Shown: positions 10,027 through 18,552, numbered from the stretch's first letter. The stretch is 64,000 nt of DNA from Pseudomonas taiwanensis (GCF_013393345.1 NZ_QJRF01000060.1:1-64000), one strand, 5' to 3'. Translations and numbers: made by a program. The notes: generated by a model from the sequence alone, not told the origin.

Positions 10027-10209
10027 ATGAACCAGACACAGAACCAGGCGCCAAACCCGAACAACCCAAACAACCCGAACCCTGACGATCCGATGGATCC
10101 TCGGAGGCAACAACCTGGTGAGCGGCCCAACTGGGAGCGCCCCGGCGACCCGGGCACCGAACGGCCCGCCCCACCGACGGAAGGCGATCCGCGCCGGATG
10201 CCTGAATAA
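10027..10209 (+). CDS. Proline/asparagine-rich 60-residue peptide
   Basis: A short, low-complexity, probably unstructured and hydrophilic protein beginning MNQTQNQAPNPNNPNNPNPD. It has no signal peptide or membrane segment. A good GAGGTG ribosome site lies before the ATG, and a terminator follows directly, so it is likely a real gene co-transcribed with the HTH protein. The function is unknown. Confidence 0.6.
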   Translation: MNQTQNQAPNPNNPNNPNPDDPMDPRRQQPGERPNWERPGDPGTERPAPPTEGDPRRMPE

Positions 10210-10230
10210 ACCGCTGCCACCCCCCACCTG

Positions 10231-10255
10231 AAACCCGGCTATACGCCGGGTTTTC
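10231..10255. terminator. Bidirectional intrinsic terminator
   Basis: AAACCCGGC-TATAC-GCCGGGTTT followed by TCTGG. It lies between the convergent peptide gene and arcD, so it can serve both. Confidence 0.8.
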
Positions 10256-10284
10256 TGGTTCATCGGTAATCAAGCAGGTTGCGC

Positions 10285-11712
10285 CTACAGCGACAGCACG
10301 CCGCTATACAAGCTATAGGCGGCGAAGCCCGCTGCGACGACGACGCAAACAAAAATTCCCTTTTCGATATGAGTAAAAAGCGGCTGACCTTGTTCACGTT
10401 TTGCCTTGGCAAAAAGCACCACGCCCGGCGCATAGAGCAAGGCGGATAGCAGCAGGTACTTTACCCCGCCGGCATACAACAGCCAGATTGCATAGCCGAG
10501 TGCGACACCGCTGATAAGCAGATCCCTGGTGCGTTCCGTCCCGGCCTGCTCGTAGGTTTCGCCACGCTGGGTCAGCAGCAGCGCATAGGCCGCCGACCAT
10601 AGGTACGGCACCATGATCATCGACGAGGCAAGGTAGATCAGGCTGGTGTAAGTGCCTGCAGAAAACAGCGTGATCAACAGGAAAAGCTGAATCATTGCAT
10701 TGGTCAGCCATAGTGCATTGACCGGCACATGGTTGGCGTTTTCCTTTCTGAGAAACGCCGGCATGGTTTTGTCCTTGGCGGTGGCGAACAGGATTTCCGC
10801 GCACAGGAGCGCCCAGGACAACAAGGCACCGAGCAATGAAATGGCCAGGCCGAGGCTGATGAACAACGCCCCCCACGGACCGACAATACGTTCGAGCACC
10901 CCCGCCAGCGATGGGTTCTGCAGGGCGGCCAATTCCGGTTGGCTCATGATCCCAAGCGACAGCAGGTTCACCAGCACCAGCAGCGCCAGCACGCCGAGGA
11001 AGCCGATAACCGTGGCGCGGCCGACGTCGGCCCGCTTCTCGGCCCTGGCTGAATAGACACTGGCGCCTTCGATACCGATGAACACGAACACCGTCACCAG
11101 CATCATGTTGCGCACCTGATCCATCACGCCGCTGAAGTCCGGGTTGCTACGCCCCCAGATATCGCGGGTGAAAATGTCCGCATCGAAGGCCACGGCGGCA
11201 ATCGCAATGAAGGTGACCAAGGGCACCACCTTGGCCACGGTGGTCAGCTGATTGATGAACGCCGCTTCCTTGATCCCGCGCAGCACCAGAAAGTGCACGC
11301 ACCACAGCAGCAGGGACGCACAAGCGATGGCGGTGGGCGTGTTGCCTTGGCCGAACACCGGGAAAAAAAAGCCGAGGGTACTGAACAGCAGAACGAAATA
11401 GCCGACATTGCCCAGCCAGGCACTGATCCAGTAGCCCCATGCCGAAGAAAAGCCCATGTAGTCGCCAAACCCGGCCTTGGCGTAGGCATACACCCCGGAG
11501 TTGAGCTCCGGTTTGCGGTTCGCCAGCGTCTGGAATACGAACGCCAGGGTCAGCATGCCCACCGCGGTGATCGCCCATCCAATAAGCACGGCCCCGGCAT
11601 CAGCGCGCGCGGCCATGTTCTGCGGCAAGGAAAAGATCCCGCCACCGATCATCGACCCCACTACCAAGGCAATCAATGCGCTCAAACGAAGCTTCTGCGT
11701 CGGTTCTGACAT
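10285..11712 (-). CDS. arcD: ArcD-type arginine/ornithine (basic amino acid/polyamine) antiporter
   Basis: A 475-residue inner-membrane APC-family antiporter with about 12-13 hydrophobic segments. The N-terminal LSALIALVVGSMIGGGIFSLP is the typical substrate-site TM1 of the basic amino acid/polyamine antiporters. The closest match is ArcD, which exchanges arginine for ornithine. The start chosen is MSEPTQK at 11712 with AAGGAGA upstream; the 16-residue extension to 11760 has no support. Unlike the arc operon of P. aeruginosa, no arcABC follows or precedes it here, so this is a solitary paralogue or a related antiporter whose substrate could differ. Confidence 0.88.
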   Translation of the reverse strand: MSEPTQKLRLSALIALVVGSMIGGGIFSLPQNMAARADAGAVLIGWAITAVGMLTLAFVFQTLANRKPELNSGVYAYAKAGFGDYMGFSSAWGYWISAWLGNVGYFVLLFSTLGFFFPVFGQGNTPTAIACASLLLWCVHFLVLRGIKEAAFINQLTTVAKVVPLVTFIAIAAVAFDADIFTRDIWGRSNPDFSGVMDQVRNMMLVTVFVFIGIEGASVYSARAEKRADVGRATVIGFLGVLALLVLVNLLSLGIMSQPELAALQNPSLAGVLERIVGPWGALFISLGLAISLLGALLSWALLCAEILFATAKDKTMPAFLRKENANHVPVNALWLTNAMIQLFLLITLFSAGTYTSLIYLASSMIMVPYLWSAAYALLLTQRGETYEQAGTERTRDLLISGVALGYAIWLLYAGGVKYLLLSALLYAPGVVLFAKAKREQGQPLFTHIEKGIFVCVVVAAGFAAYSLYSGVLSL

Positions 11713-12188
11713 TCTCGCGTCTCCTTGGCCGGCGCATGTCTTTCTACGAGGCCGTAACACCCTGTTTTAACCAAGCACAGAAAGTAAAAACCTGCTGATG
11801 AAATTCTCGGAGATCGCGGCAAGGGTTTGCCCAGGGGGCGCGCACTTTGAACCGTAGGCAGCTCTCTGGATGCCGCGTCAGTCAGGTGACTTGCGGATTC
11901 TGACCGTGCGCTGTTGGCCGGTTGGCGACGGCCTGACTTCGGCCGTCGCTATGTTGCTCTGATGTCCCCCTTTTGGAGTATGTGCCCCTTTTTTGTCCCC
12001 ACTACTATCCGCCAGTTGGCCGATCAGCTTTTCACCTGTGCGGGAATCTTGATGCCCGTTGTTACAGGCTTGGCGAGCCACGATGAGTCTGCTTGCGCCG
12101 GAGGCTGGACGCTTGGGAACCCGTCGGGATGGGCTGCATGGTTTTGCACTGTAAGCCGACATAACAACAAGAATTGAGGGTATGGATC
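11713..12188. other. 476-bp intergenic region upstream of arcD
   Basis: It holds the promoters of the two divergent genes. Short overlapping ORFs on both strands (11878-12162 minus, 11914-12177 plus) have no ribosome sites or recognisable sequence. A GGCCGTCG... palindrome occurs near 11925-11950. No FNR/Anr-type TTGAT-N4-ATCAA box was seen. Confidence 0.5.
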
Positions 12189-12938
12189 ATGCAAAAGAAG
12201 TCGCTTCTGCTCCTGTTGTGCCTTATCTGCCCGCTGGTCTGGGGGGATGGGCGAAGCGCCGGGCAGTTGAGTGAAATCCGCAGTCGTAGCCAATTGATGT
12301 GTGCCAGTGCGATGGTCTATTTCAATCCGGCCGAACGAACGCCCGACCCGCGCGGCCTGAACGCTACCTTCGAGCACCTCAACATAATGGAAACCTACAC
12401 GGTACAGCTGGGACAGCCCGAGGCGTTGGTGCAGCCGCTGCGTGCCATGAAGGAAGTTTTCGACACCCTCGATCAACTGCCTCGAGCCAAGCGCGCGCAT
12501 TACCCCGAGCTGATCCAGCAATTGCTCGCCCATCAGCGACAGCTGCAGCAGGCGGCCTCTACTGCTTATGCGAGTGCCGGGCCCGATCCTGCCTCCGCCG
12601 ACCTGTGGGCGCAAAGCCAGGCCCTGGCTACGCTGCTGCTGGATTATCAGATTCGCCACTATCCGCTGTCGCACAAGAGCGGCCTGACGCTGACGCCAGA
12701 CCAGGCAAAAGCGCTCGATCAGACAATCGAGCAGCGTTTCGAGACATTACTGACACGCCATCTCGAGCATGCCGAGGTGCTGTCGAAGGCCAAGGCCAGC
12801 TATCTGTTCGTACGTCCGCAACTGCAGGAGATGGCGAGCGGTGGTAACGCTGGCAGCGGCGGTCCCGAGTTTTATCTCAATCGTGCCTCCATCGATCTGG
12901 ACGAGCTGGCCGCTGCGATGCTGACACCATCGCCCTGA
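12189..12938 (+). CDS. Secreted protein of unknown function
   Basis: A 249-residue protein with a clear signal peptide (MQKKSLLLLLCLICPLVWG). The remainder is mostly alpha-helical, with many Gln, Ala, Leu and Arg, and ends in a Gly/Ser-rich tail. The helical pattern with LNIMETYTVQLG recalls sensor-type helical bundles, but no family could be assigned. The ATG at 12189 is preceded by GAGGG at an 8-base spacing, better than the TTG at 12174. It is probably periplasmic and monocistronic. Confidence 0.75.
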   Translation: MQKKSLLLLLCLICPLVWGDGRSAGQLSEIRSRSQLMCASAMVYFNPAERTPDPRGLNATFEHLNIMETYTVQLGQPEALVQPLRAMKEVFDTLDQLPRAKRAHYPELIQQLLAHQRQLQQAASTAYASAGPDPASADLWAQSQALATLLLDYQIRHYPLSHKSGLTLTPDQAKALDQTIEQRFETLLTRHLEHAEVLSKAKASYLFVRPQLQEMASGGNAGSGGPEFYLNRASIDLDELAAAMLTPSP

Positions 12939-13128
12939 ACAATGACTGCTCCTGGCCCAGGCCGTGTAAAAACGCGGTTGGTGATGGGTAGCTGGATGCT
13001 GGATTGTTTTATCAGCGCCCAGAGACCCCGTAGGCGCCTGGCGTGCCAATCTGAGTCATTCAGCTGGGTTGGGGGGATGCGGTTTCCGCGACGTAGTACG
13101 ACGAGCTCAGCGGGTCGCCAATGGGGTT

Positions 13129-13400
13129 TCAGGCTTTTATCGCTGCCATCAGCGCACTATTGCCCATCAGGTTCAGCATCCGTTTGAAGTTGTAGACGAG
13201 CACATGCAGCCTCATTTCCGTGCTAACCCGGTCGAGCGTCTTGGTGAGGAAATGGGTGGCGCCCATCCAGGTCTTCAACGTGCCGAACGGATGCTCCATT
13301 GGTTGGCGACCGATGCGCATAATCTCCGGTGCCTGATCTAAGCGGGACTGCATCGCGTCGAGCACCGACTCATGTTCCCAGCGAATGGAAGTGGCCGAAG
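13129..13400 (-). pseudogene. C-terminal remnant of an IS1182-type DDE transposase
   Basis: About 80-90 residues are readable, starting at [15 protein letters not shown] and continuing through EHPFGTLKTWMGATHFLT and LHVLVYNFKRMLNLMG. These match the conserved end of the IS1182/IS5-superfamily transposases (the EHPFG-x-K-x-W-x-G motif containing the catalytic Glu). The catalytic Asp domains are absent, no N-terminal part continues upstream and no terminal repeats were found. It is a decayed insertion sequence next to tRNA-Ser. Confidence 0.85.
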
Positions 13401-13444
13401 CGACAACTTCGACACTTTTCCGACACCCGCTTTTTCGCAGGCAA

Positions 13445-13480
13445 AGAAAAAGCCCCTGATCTCTTTCGAAATCAGGGGCT
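13445..13480 (-). terminator. Terminator of tRNA-Ser
   Basis: On the minus strand AGCCCCTGAT-N10-ATCAGGGGCT is followed by TTTTCTTT, just after the 3' end of the tRNA gene. Confidence 0.9.
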
Positions 13481-13495
13481 TATCTATACGGAAAG

Positions 13496-13585
13496 TGGCG
13501 GTGAGGGTGGGATTCGAACCCACGATACGGTTTCCCGTATACACACTTTCCAGGCGTGCTCCTTCAACCGCTCGGACACCTCACC
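13496..13585 (-). tRNA. tRNA-Ser (anticodon GGA)
   Basis: A 90-nt tRNA with encoded CCA. The acceptor strand GGTGAGG pairs with CCTCACC. The T-arm reads GGGTTCGAATCCC. A long variable arm typical of serine tRNAs is present (GTATACGGGAAACCGTATC). The anticodon loop CTGGAAA gives GGA, reading UCC/UCU codons. An IS remnant lies just beyond its 3' side. Confidence 0.97.
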
Positions 13586-13854
13586 GGAATCTCTTCGAGG
13601 CGTTGGCCCCGTCGAGGTGCGCTAATTTAGTGGAGAGCTTTCTGGAATGCAAACACTTTTTTCATAAATTTCATGCGTTTATGAAGAAAGTTTTCGCATG
13701 CCAATTTCCAATTCCGCTGTCAAGTGGCCAAGAAGGGGCTTTGGACACGTTCGGGCCGGGTCGACGCCAGGGGTGACTCGCTGGTCAGTCTCAGTCCTTT
13801 ACCTCCACGGTGGCGCTGAGTAACGTCGGTCCACTTCTTAACAAGGAACCTGCC

Positions 13855-14544
13855 ATGAGTGAGCTGATCTCCTACCAACTCGAAGACGGCATCGCCACCC
13901 TGACCCTCAGTAACGGCAAGGTGAATGCCATCTCCCCGGATGTGATCGCTGCCTTCAACACTGCGCTGGATCGCGCTGAACAGGATCGCGCCATCGTGAT
14001 CATCACCGGCCAGCCGGGAATTCTTTCCGGCGGCTACGACCTCAAGGTGATGACGTCCGGTCCGCAGAACGCCGTTGCCCTGGTCGCTGCCGGGTCCACC
14101 CTGGCTCGCCGCATGCTGGCGCATCCCTACCCCGTCATCGTCGCCTGCCCGGGGCATGCCGTAGCCAAGGGTGCGTTCATCCTGCTGTCCGCGGATTACC
14201 GCATCGGCGTCGAAGGCCCATTCAACATCGGCCTGAACGAAGTGCAGATCGGCATGACCATGCATCACGTCGGCATCGAACTGGCCCGTGATCGCCTGCG
14301 CAGGTCCGCCTTCCACCGCTCGGTGATCAACGGCGAGATGTTCGATCCGCAGGGCGCAGTGGATGCCGGCTTCCTCGACAAGGTCGTGCCCGTCGAGCAA
14401 CTGCAAGAGACCGCGCGTGCCGCCGCCCTGCAGCTGAAGAAGATCAACATGACCGCTCACCGCAATACCAAGCTCAAGGTCCGCAAGGCGCTTCTGGAAA
14501 CCCTGGACGCCGCCATCGAGCTGGACAAGCAGCACCTGGCCTGA
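13855..14544 (+). CDS. Crotonase-family enoyl-CoA hydratase/isomerase
   Basis: A 229-residue protein of the crotonase superfamily, which binds acyl-CoA thioesters and stabilises an enolate in an oxyanion hole. Residues about 50-65 (GILSGGYDLKVM) and about 95-115 (ACPGHAVAKGAFILLSADYRI) are the two oxyanion-hole segments. The usual catalytic Glu pair of hydratases is not obvious: NEVQIGM carries a single Glu, so the reaction may be isomerase- or hydrolase-like. AAGGAA precedes MSELISYQ; an upstream in-frame ATG at 13810 is less likely. A terminator follows immediately and the gene is monocistronic. Confidence 0.9.
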   Translation: MSELISYQLEDGIATLTLSNGKVNAISPDVIAAFNTALDRAEQDRAIVIITGQPGILSGGYDLKVMTSGPQNAVALVAAGSTLARRMLAHPYPVIVACPGHAVAKGAFILLSADYRIGVEGPFNIGLNEVQIGMTMHHVGIELARDRLRRSAFHRSVINGEMFDPQGAVDAGFLDKVVPVEQLQETARAAALQLKKINMTAHRNTKLKVRKALLETLDAAIELDKQHLA

Positions 14545-14555
14545 CGCCCGATCAC

Positions 14556-14586
14556 GAAAAAGCCCCGCATTCGCGGGGCTTTTTTT
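14556..14586. terminator. Bidirectional terminator
   Basis: GAAAAAGCCCCGC-ATTC-GCGGGGCTTTTTTT, between the convergent crotonase and Gly-rich protein genes; A- and T-runs on both sides. Confidence 0.93.
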
Positions 14587-14596
14587 CATTGGGCCG

Positions 14597-15160
14597 TCAC
14601 ATCGCGCCACCGTTGTCGTCTCCCGGTTCGCCACCGGCATGTTGGCCGTGATCGTCGCCGACGTCATGGTCGGCGCCATCGTCTGCGCCGTGGCCCACAC
14701 CGTGGGCTTCGCCAACATCATGGTCCGCTCCGTCGTCCGCGCCATGGCCAACGCCATGGGGACCGCCATCGTCGTGGCCAGCGCCGTCGTCAGCGCCACG
14801 GTCGCTGTGGGAACTGCCCTGGCCACTATTGCCGGAATGGCCGCCGCCGTCACCGCTGTGGCCGCTGCCGCCGTGACCACTGCCACTGCCGCCATGGCCT
14901 CCGCCACCGCTACCACTTCCACCGCCATGGCCGCCACCGCCGCTACCACTGCCGCCATGGCCGCCACCACCACCGCTACCTCCACCACCGCCTCCGCCGC
15001 TGCCGCCCCCGCCACCGCCACCGCCTCCCCCACCACCGCCGCCTCCCCCATCCTTGGCATAGGCAACCGATGAGCTGGACAGATCGACCGGCACAAAGGC
15101 AAACGACAGGCTCAAAACCGAGCAGATCACCACCGCCAATACGCACTTCTTCAGCACCAT
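14597..15160 (-). CDS. Secreted Gly/His/Asp-rich low-complexity protein
   Basis: A 187-residue protein. A signal peptide (residues 1-35, likely cut near VAYA-KDG) is followed by a run of about 17 Gly, a Gly-Ser-His region (HGGSGSGGGGHGG repeats), and a C-terminal part with roughly 17-residue repeats of the type GADDGADHDVG-HGVGH. The density of His and Asp suggests metal binding or a matrix/coat role; this is inference. The plus-strand Ala/Thr-rich frame over the same DNA is its shadow. It shares a terminator with the crotonase gene. Confidence 0.75.
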   Translation of the reverse strand: MVLKKCVLAVVICSVLSLSFAFVPVDLSSSSVAYAKDGGGGGGGGGGGGGGGGSGGGGGGGSGGGGGHGGSGSGGGGHGGGSGSGGGGHGGSGSGHGGSGHSGDGGGHSGNSGQGSSHSDRGADDGAGHDDGGPHGVGHGADDGADHDVGEAHGVGHGADDGADHDVGDDHGQHAGGEPGDDNGGAM

Positions 15161-15235
15161 GACCCGCCTCCGCTTTCTGTCCTCGACTATGTTCTGAACA
15201 CTAGTCGTGAACCCCAGCGGACGTAACAGGATATT

Positions 15236-16093
15236 TCAGGCGAGCTGACCGGCGGCGAATTGGCCGGAAAACTGCGCCAGACCGCCGATAACTTCCTCGA
15301 CGACCTTCGCCGGCGAACGTAACCAGGCGCTATGGGGATTTTCCGAGGCTGGTCTTGGCGAGTTCAGCATATGGACCTCGGGCTGCTCCTGGATCAATGC
15401 CGCCAACCCACGGGTCGAGGCTTCCGGCGCAAAGGGGTCGCCATGAATGCCAATGAACAGAGACGGTGTTGGGTTGCTGTGTGGATGGACCAGATCCAGG
15501 CCGAGGTGATCGAAGCTGCCCGTCCACGCTACCCGGCCCCAATCGCGCATCAGGCTGCGCGCTTCGTGGCCGCCAAAGCCGATGGTCTTTCCAGGCAGGT
15601 AGCCGAACAGGGCTGTCAGCAGGTTGAAGCACAGCGCCACCGACGGGGTGAGCAGGCGCCGTCGGCCTTCCCAGTTACGGAAGTGGATATTCCCGCAGGC
15701 CACGCCCACCACAGCCACATCAGAATGCGGATTCGCTGCGGCGAACAATGTGGCGATGTGTCCACCCAGGCTGTGGCCCAGAAGCACCAGTCGACCCTCT
15801 GGAAAATGCGCCCTGGCGGTGGCCAGCAGGCTCGGCACAAATTCATCGATCAGGTCGCGGTAGCCATAGTCGAGCCGCCGGTTCGGACGCGGGCCGCTTC
15901 CCCCTTGACCCGGCCAATCGACCACCAGTACCTGGTTACCGGCAGCGACCAGGCCCAGGGCAAAGTTTTCGTACTTGCGCGCGGCGACGCCCATGGCCGG
16001 CAGCAGGATCAACACGGGGCCGAGGACGGAGGATCGATAGACGCGATAGGGGCACTCGAATCGCCCTGCGGAAAAGCGGAAAGCCTCGGTCAC
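15236..16093 (-). CDS. Alpha/beta hydrolase
   Basis: A 285-residue alpha/beta-hydrolase. The nucleophile elbow GHSLGGH and the early oxyanion motif LLPAMGVAARKYENFA are present. Later Asp and His candidates lie at HGDPFAPEAS and near the C-terminus (ENPHSAWL). The GTG at 16093 is preferred because AAGGAG stands six bases upstream; the ATG at 16129 lacks a site. The substrate is unknown; it is possibly a lipase or esterase-like cytosolic enzyme with no signal peptide. Confidence 0.85.
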   Translation of the reverse strand: MTEAFRFSAGRFECPYRVYRSSVLGPVLILLPAMGVAARKYENFALGLVAAGNQVLVVDWPGQGGSGPRPNRRLDYGYRDLIDEFVPSLLATARAHFPEGRLVLLGHSLGGHIATLFAAANPHSDVAVVGVACGNIHFRNWEGRRRLLTPSVALCFNLLTALFGYLPGKTIGFGGHEARSLMRDWGRVAWTGSFDHLGLDLVHPHSNPTPSLFIGIHGDPFAPEASTRGLAALIQEQPEVHMLNSPRPASENPHSAWLRSPAKVVEEVIGGLAQFSGQFAAGQLA

Positions 16094-16243
16094 TTTGTTC
16101 TCCTTGTTCTGGTCGAGAGGCGTGAACAATCTAGAGCAAACGCTCTAGTCACGCCATTGCAGAACCTCGGCCTTCGGCAAGACTCAGAAGATCAGGCGCG
16201 ATAATCTCCGCCACACATAAACGGATGAAGGAACAGCTGAACC

Positions 16244-17215
16244 ATGGGTCGAGTCGTTGCCGCCGCTGTATATGCCAAGGGCCGGAAAGTCACCGACATA
16301 ACCCTCGATGAAGGCCTGCAATGGGCCAGTAAGCCGGGGCATTTCGTCTGGATTGGCCTGCATGACCCCGGTGCCGAGGAACTGAGCAACCTGCAACGGC
16401 AGTTCGACCTGCATGAACTGGCGCTGGAAGATGCCCTCACGCGCCACACCCGGCCCAAATTGGAAACCTTCGGCGACGCCCTGTTCCTGGTGGTGTATTC
16501 GCCCATCGAGGTGGAAGGCGAGTTGCAGTTCATCGAAACGCAGCTGTTCGCCGGCAACGGCTACATCATCAGCGCCCGCTACGGCGAGTCCGCCCCCTAC
16601 TCCCGCGTTCGCCAGCGCTGCGAGGCGCGCCCGCTGCTGCTCGAGCACGGCGAGGACTTCGTGCTCTACGCCCTGCTCAGCTTCGTGATGGAGAACTACC
16701 GGCCGCTGATGGACAGCTTCCACTCGGAACTGGAAGAGATCGAGCAGGCCGTGCTGGAACGCCCGCTGGGCCACGCCGACGTCGAACGCATCCATTGCCT
16801 GCGTCGCGACTTGCTGCGCCTACGCCGCTACATCGGCCCCATGGGGGAGATCTGCGAAGAGCTGCAGCGCCTGGACTTCCCCTTCATCGACAAGCAGATG
16901 CGTCCGTACTTCCGCGACATCGCCATCCACGTCAATCGGCTGCTGGAGGACCTCACCGGCCTGCGCGAGATGGCTGACCATGCCATCGAGATCGGCCTGC
17001 TGCTGGAGTCCTCACGGCAGAGCGTGGTGCAACGCAAGTTCGCCGCCTGGGCGGCCATTCTCGCGTTCCCCACGGCGATTGCCGGCATCTACGGGATGAA
17101 CTTCGAGTACATGCCGGAGCTGACCTGGCATTACGGTTACTTCGGTGTGCTGGGCGTGGTGGCAACCGGCTGTACCGCGCTGTACGCCAGCTTCAAGTAC
17201 TACGGATGGCTGTGA
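16244..17215 (+). CDS. corA: CorA-family magnesium/divalent cation channel
   Basis: A 323-residue inner-membrane channel of the CorA/ZntB family. The N-terminal cytosolic domain is followed by a long coiled-coil helix (residues about 150-250) and two C-terminal transmembrane helices. The signature GMN is at residues 284-286 (YGMNFEYMPEL), and the C-terminus is FKYYGWL. AAGGAA lies before the ATG. The family mediates Mg2+ (also Co2+/Ni2+) uptake; ZntB-like Zn2+ transport cannot be excluded. Its original terminator has been split by the element at 17270-17457. Confidence 0.93.
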   Translation: MGRVVAAAVYAKGRKVTDITLDEGLQWASKPGHFVWIGLHDPGAEELSNLQRQFDLHELALEDALTRHTRPKLETFGDALFLVVYSPIEVEGELQFIETQLFAGNGYIISARYGESAPYSRVRQRCEARPLLLEHGEDFVLYALLSFVMENYRPLMDSFHSELEEIEQAVLERPLGHADVERIHCLRRDLLRLRRYIGPMGEICEELQRLDFPFIDKQMRPYFRDIAIHVNRLLEDLTGLREMADHAIEIGLLLESSRQSVVQRKFAAWAAILAFPTAIAGIYGMNFEYMPELTWHYGYFGVLGVVATGCTALYASFKYYGWL

Positions 17216-17284
17216 ACGCCGCCCCACGCAATGCCTGACTCCAGCCCATGAAAGAGCCCGCCATTGGCGTAATGCTGTTCACAT

Positions 17285-17324
17285 AAGAACGCCGCTAATC
17301 CCTCACCGGGTGAGCGGCGTTCTT
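17285..17324. terminator. Hairpin inside the MITE-like element
   Basis: AAGAACGCCGCT pairs with AGCGGCGTTCTT around a 16-base loop, downstream of corA. It may replace the terminator interrupted by the insertion. Confidence 0.6.
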
Positions 17325-17347
17325 GGTTTCTGCAGCGGGGAAACGCT

Positions 17348-17413
17348 GTAGGAGCCAGCTTGCTGGCGAATGGGCGATATCCCGGAAAGCTTCGCGAGCA
17401 AGCTCGCTCCTAC
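17348..17413. repeat. REP-type palindrome (family A) within the MITE-like element
   Basis: GTAGGAGCCAGCTTGCTGGC forms the left arm and GCGAGCAAGCTCGCTCCTAC the right arm; the arms are diverged from each other. Confidence 0.85.
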
Positions 17414-17492
17414 AACAACAGCGACACCTCGTTGGCGGGGCTAACTGAACAGCATTACGCCATTGGCGGGCTTTTTCTGTCGCGGTGCGACG

Positions 17493-18212
17493 TCAGGCTG
17501 CGCGGTCGCGAGCGATGAATCGCATCATCCACTCGGCGACAGCGGCGCCCTGATGATCACGATCCAGACCGCTCACGCCCTGGCTGTAGACCTCATCGCC
17601 CAGGAAGTCCTTGCGCAGGTCCAGGATGGCACGGGAGTAGTCAGCGACGAACTCGGGGTGCCCCTGGAAGCACAGCACCTGATCGCCCACGGAGTAAGCG
17701 GCGTTCGGGCAGAAATCACTGGAAGCCAGCAGTGTGGCGTTCTCGGGCAGTTGGGTGACCTGATCCTGGTGGCTGATCAGCAGGGTCAGATCGTCCAGCG
17801 TCGGGGTCATCCATTCCGGCTTCTGCTTCAGCTGGTAGCTGTGGGTGCCGACACCCCAGCCCTGGGTCGCGCGTTCGGTACGTCCGCCCAGCAACAGTGC
17901 CAGCAGCTGATGGCCGAAGCAGACACCCAGCAGCTTGTCACCGGCCTCGTAGCGCGCCAGCAGGAATTCCTTGAGCTTCAGGATCCAGGGATCGGTCCCG
18001 AAGGAGTCAGCCTTGCTACCGGTGACCAGGTACGCGTCGAACGTCTCGCTTTCAGGCGGGTAATGCCCTTGCACCACGTTGTAGACACTGAATTCCGCGG
18101 CAATTGGTTGCTTGGCGAACAGCTGCTCGAACATCAGGCCGTAGCCCTTGTATTGGTCGATCAGTTCGGGGCGGAGAATGTCAGTTTCGAGAATGCAGAT
18201 GCGAAGTGGCAT
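17493..18212 (-). CDS. Class I glutamine amidotransferase-like protein
   Basis: A 239-residue single-domain GATase I. The nucleophile elbow GVCFGHQ gives Cys98, and QGHPEF supplies the catalytic His and Glu. There is no attached synthetase domain. Relatives act as stand-alone glutaminase subunits or gamma-glutamyl hydrolases; a specific substrate cannot be read from the sequence. A second member of this superfamily lies at 36814-37521 beside polyamine genes. It is convergent with corA. Confidence 0.88.
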   Translation of the reverse strand: MPLRICILETDILRPELIDQYKGYGLMFEQLFAKQPIAAEFSVYNVVQGHYPPESETFDAYLVTGSKADSFGTDPWILKLKEFLLARYEAGDKLLGVCFGHQLLALLLGGRTERATQGWGVGTHSYQLKQKPEWMTPTLDDLTLLISHQDQVTQLPENATLLASSDFCPNAAYSVGDQVLCFQGHPEFVADYSRAILDLRKDFLGDEVYSQGVSGLDRDHQGAAVAEWMMRFIARDRAA

Positions 18213-18552
18213 TAGCTCATGGTTCCTGAAATTGCAGAGAGACTCTATGTGGGGGAAATGTGCGTTTTATTTAACACAGAGACGGTGTGATTGAAATACC
18301 GTTTGATCCGTCCGCCCATAGCCACAGCCTAACGGCGCAATAGGCAGCCACAGGTGCCCCGTAATCCCTGCCGATTCATCCAGGCCACGCCGCTCTAGCT
18401 CGCGGCGCTCGACGCCTCGTCAAGTAAAATTGACGCCTCCCCTAGGGAACTATTGCTCCCGTCGATACTTACCATGCTTGAAGGTCGTTTTTTCATCGAA
18501 AGGATTTTCGCGACGCTACGCAGCACCCAGTCCCCGGTCGCGGAGTCCAGTC
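18213..18552. other. Intergenic region with CGTCAA-N6-TTGACG palindrome
   Basis: A 340-bp space between divergent genes. The perfect dyad CGTCAA-GTAAAA-TTGACG at 18418-18435 lies 118 bp before the small membrane protein gene and could be an operator; its right half also resembles a -35 box. No other feature was recognised. Confidence 0.45.

Larger units (their letters stand above)
17259..17468. mobile_element. MITE-like element with 12-bp TIRs inside a terminator
   Basis: A 188-bp non-coding element (17270-17457) starts TAATGCTGTTCA and ends with the exact complement TGAACAGCATTA. It is bounded by identical 11-bp copies of CGCCATTGGCG (17259-17269, 17458-17468). Joining the outer flanks restores AGCCCGCCATTGGCGGGCT plus T5, a perfect intrinsic terminator. 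TIR sequence and duplication length resemble IS4-family elements. The element carries its own hairpin (17285-17324) and a REP palindrome (17348-17413). Confidence 0.8.

Noticed and set aside
9553-10263. 236-codon minus-strand ORF
   Set aside because: Antisense of the HTH protein and the small peptide; crosses the terminator and has no start signals.
13338-13544. 68-codon minus-strand ORF across tRNA-Ser and its terminator
   Set aside because: Covers a tRNA gene and its terminator, so it cannot be a real protein gene.
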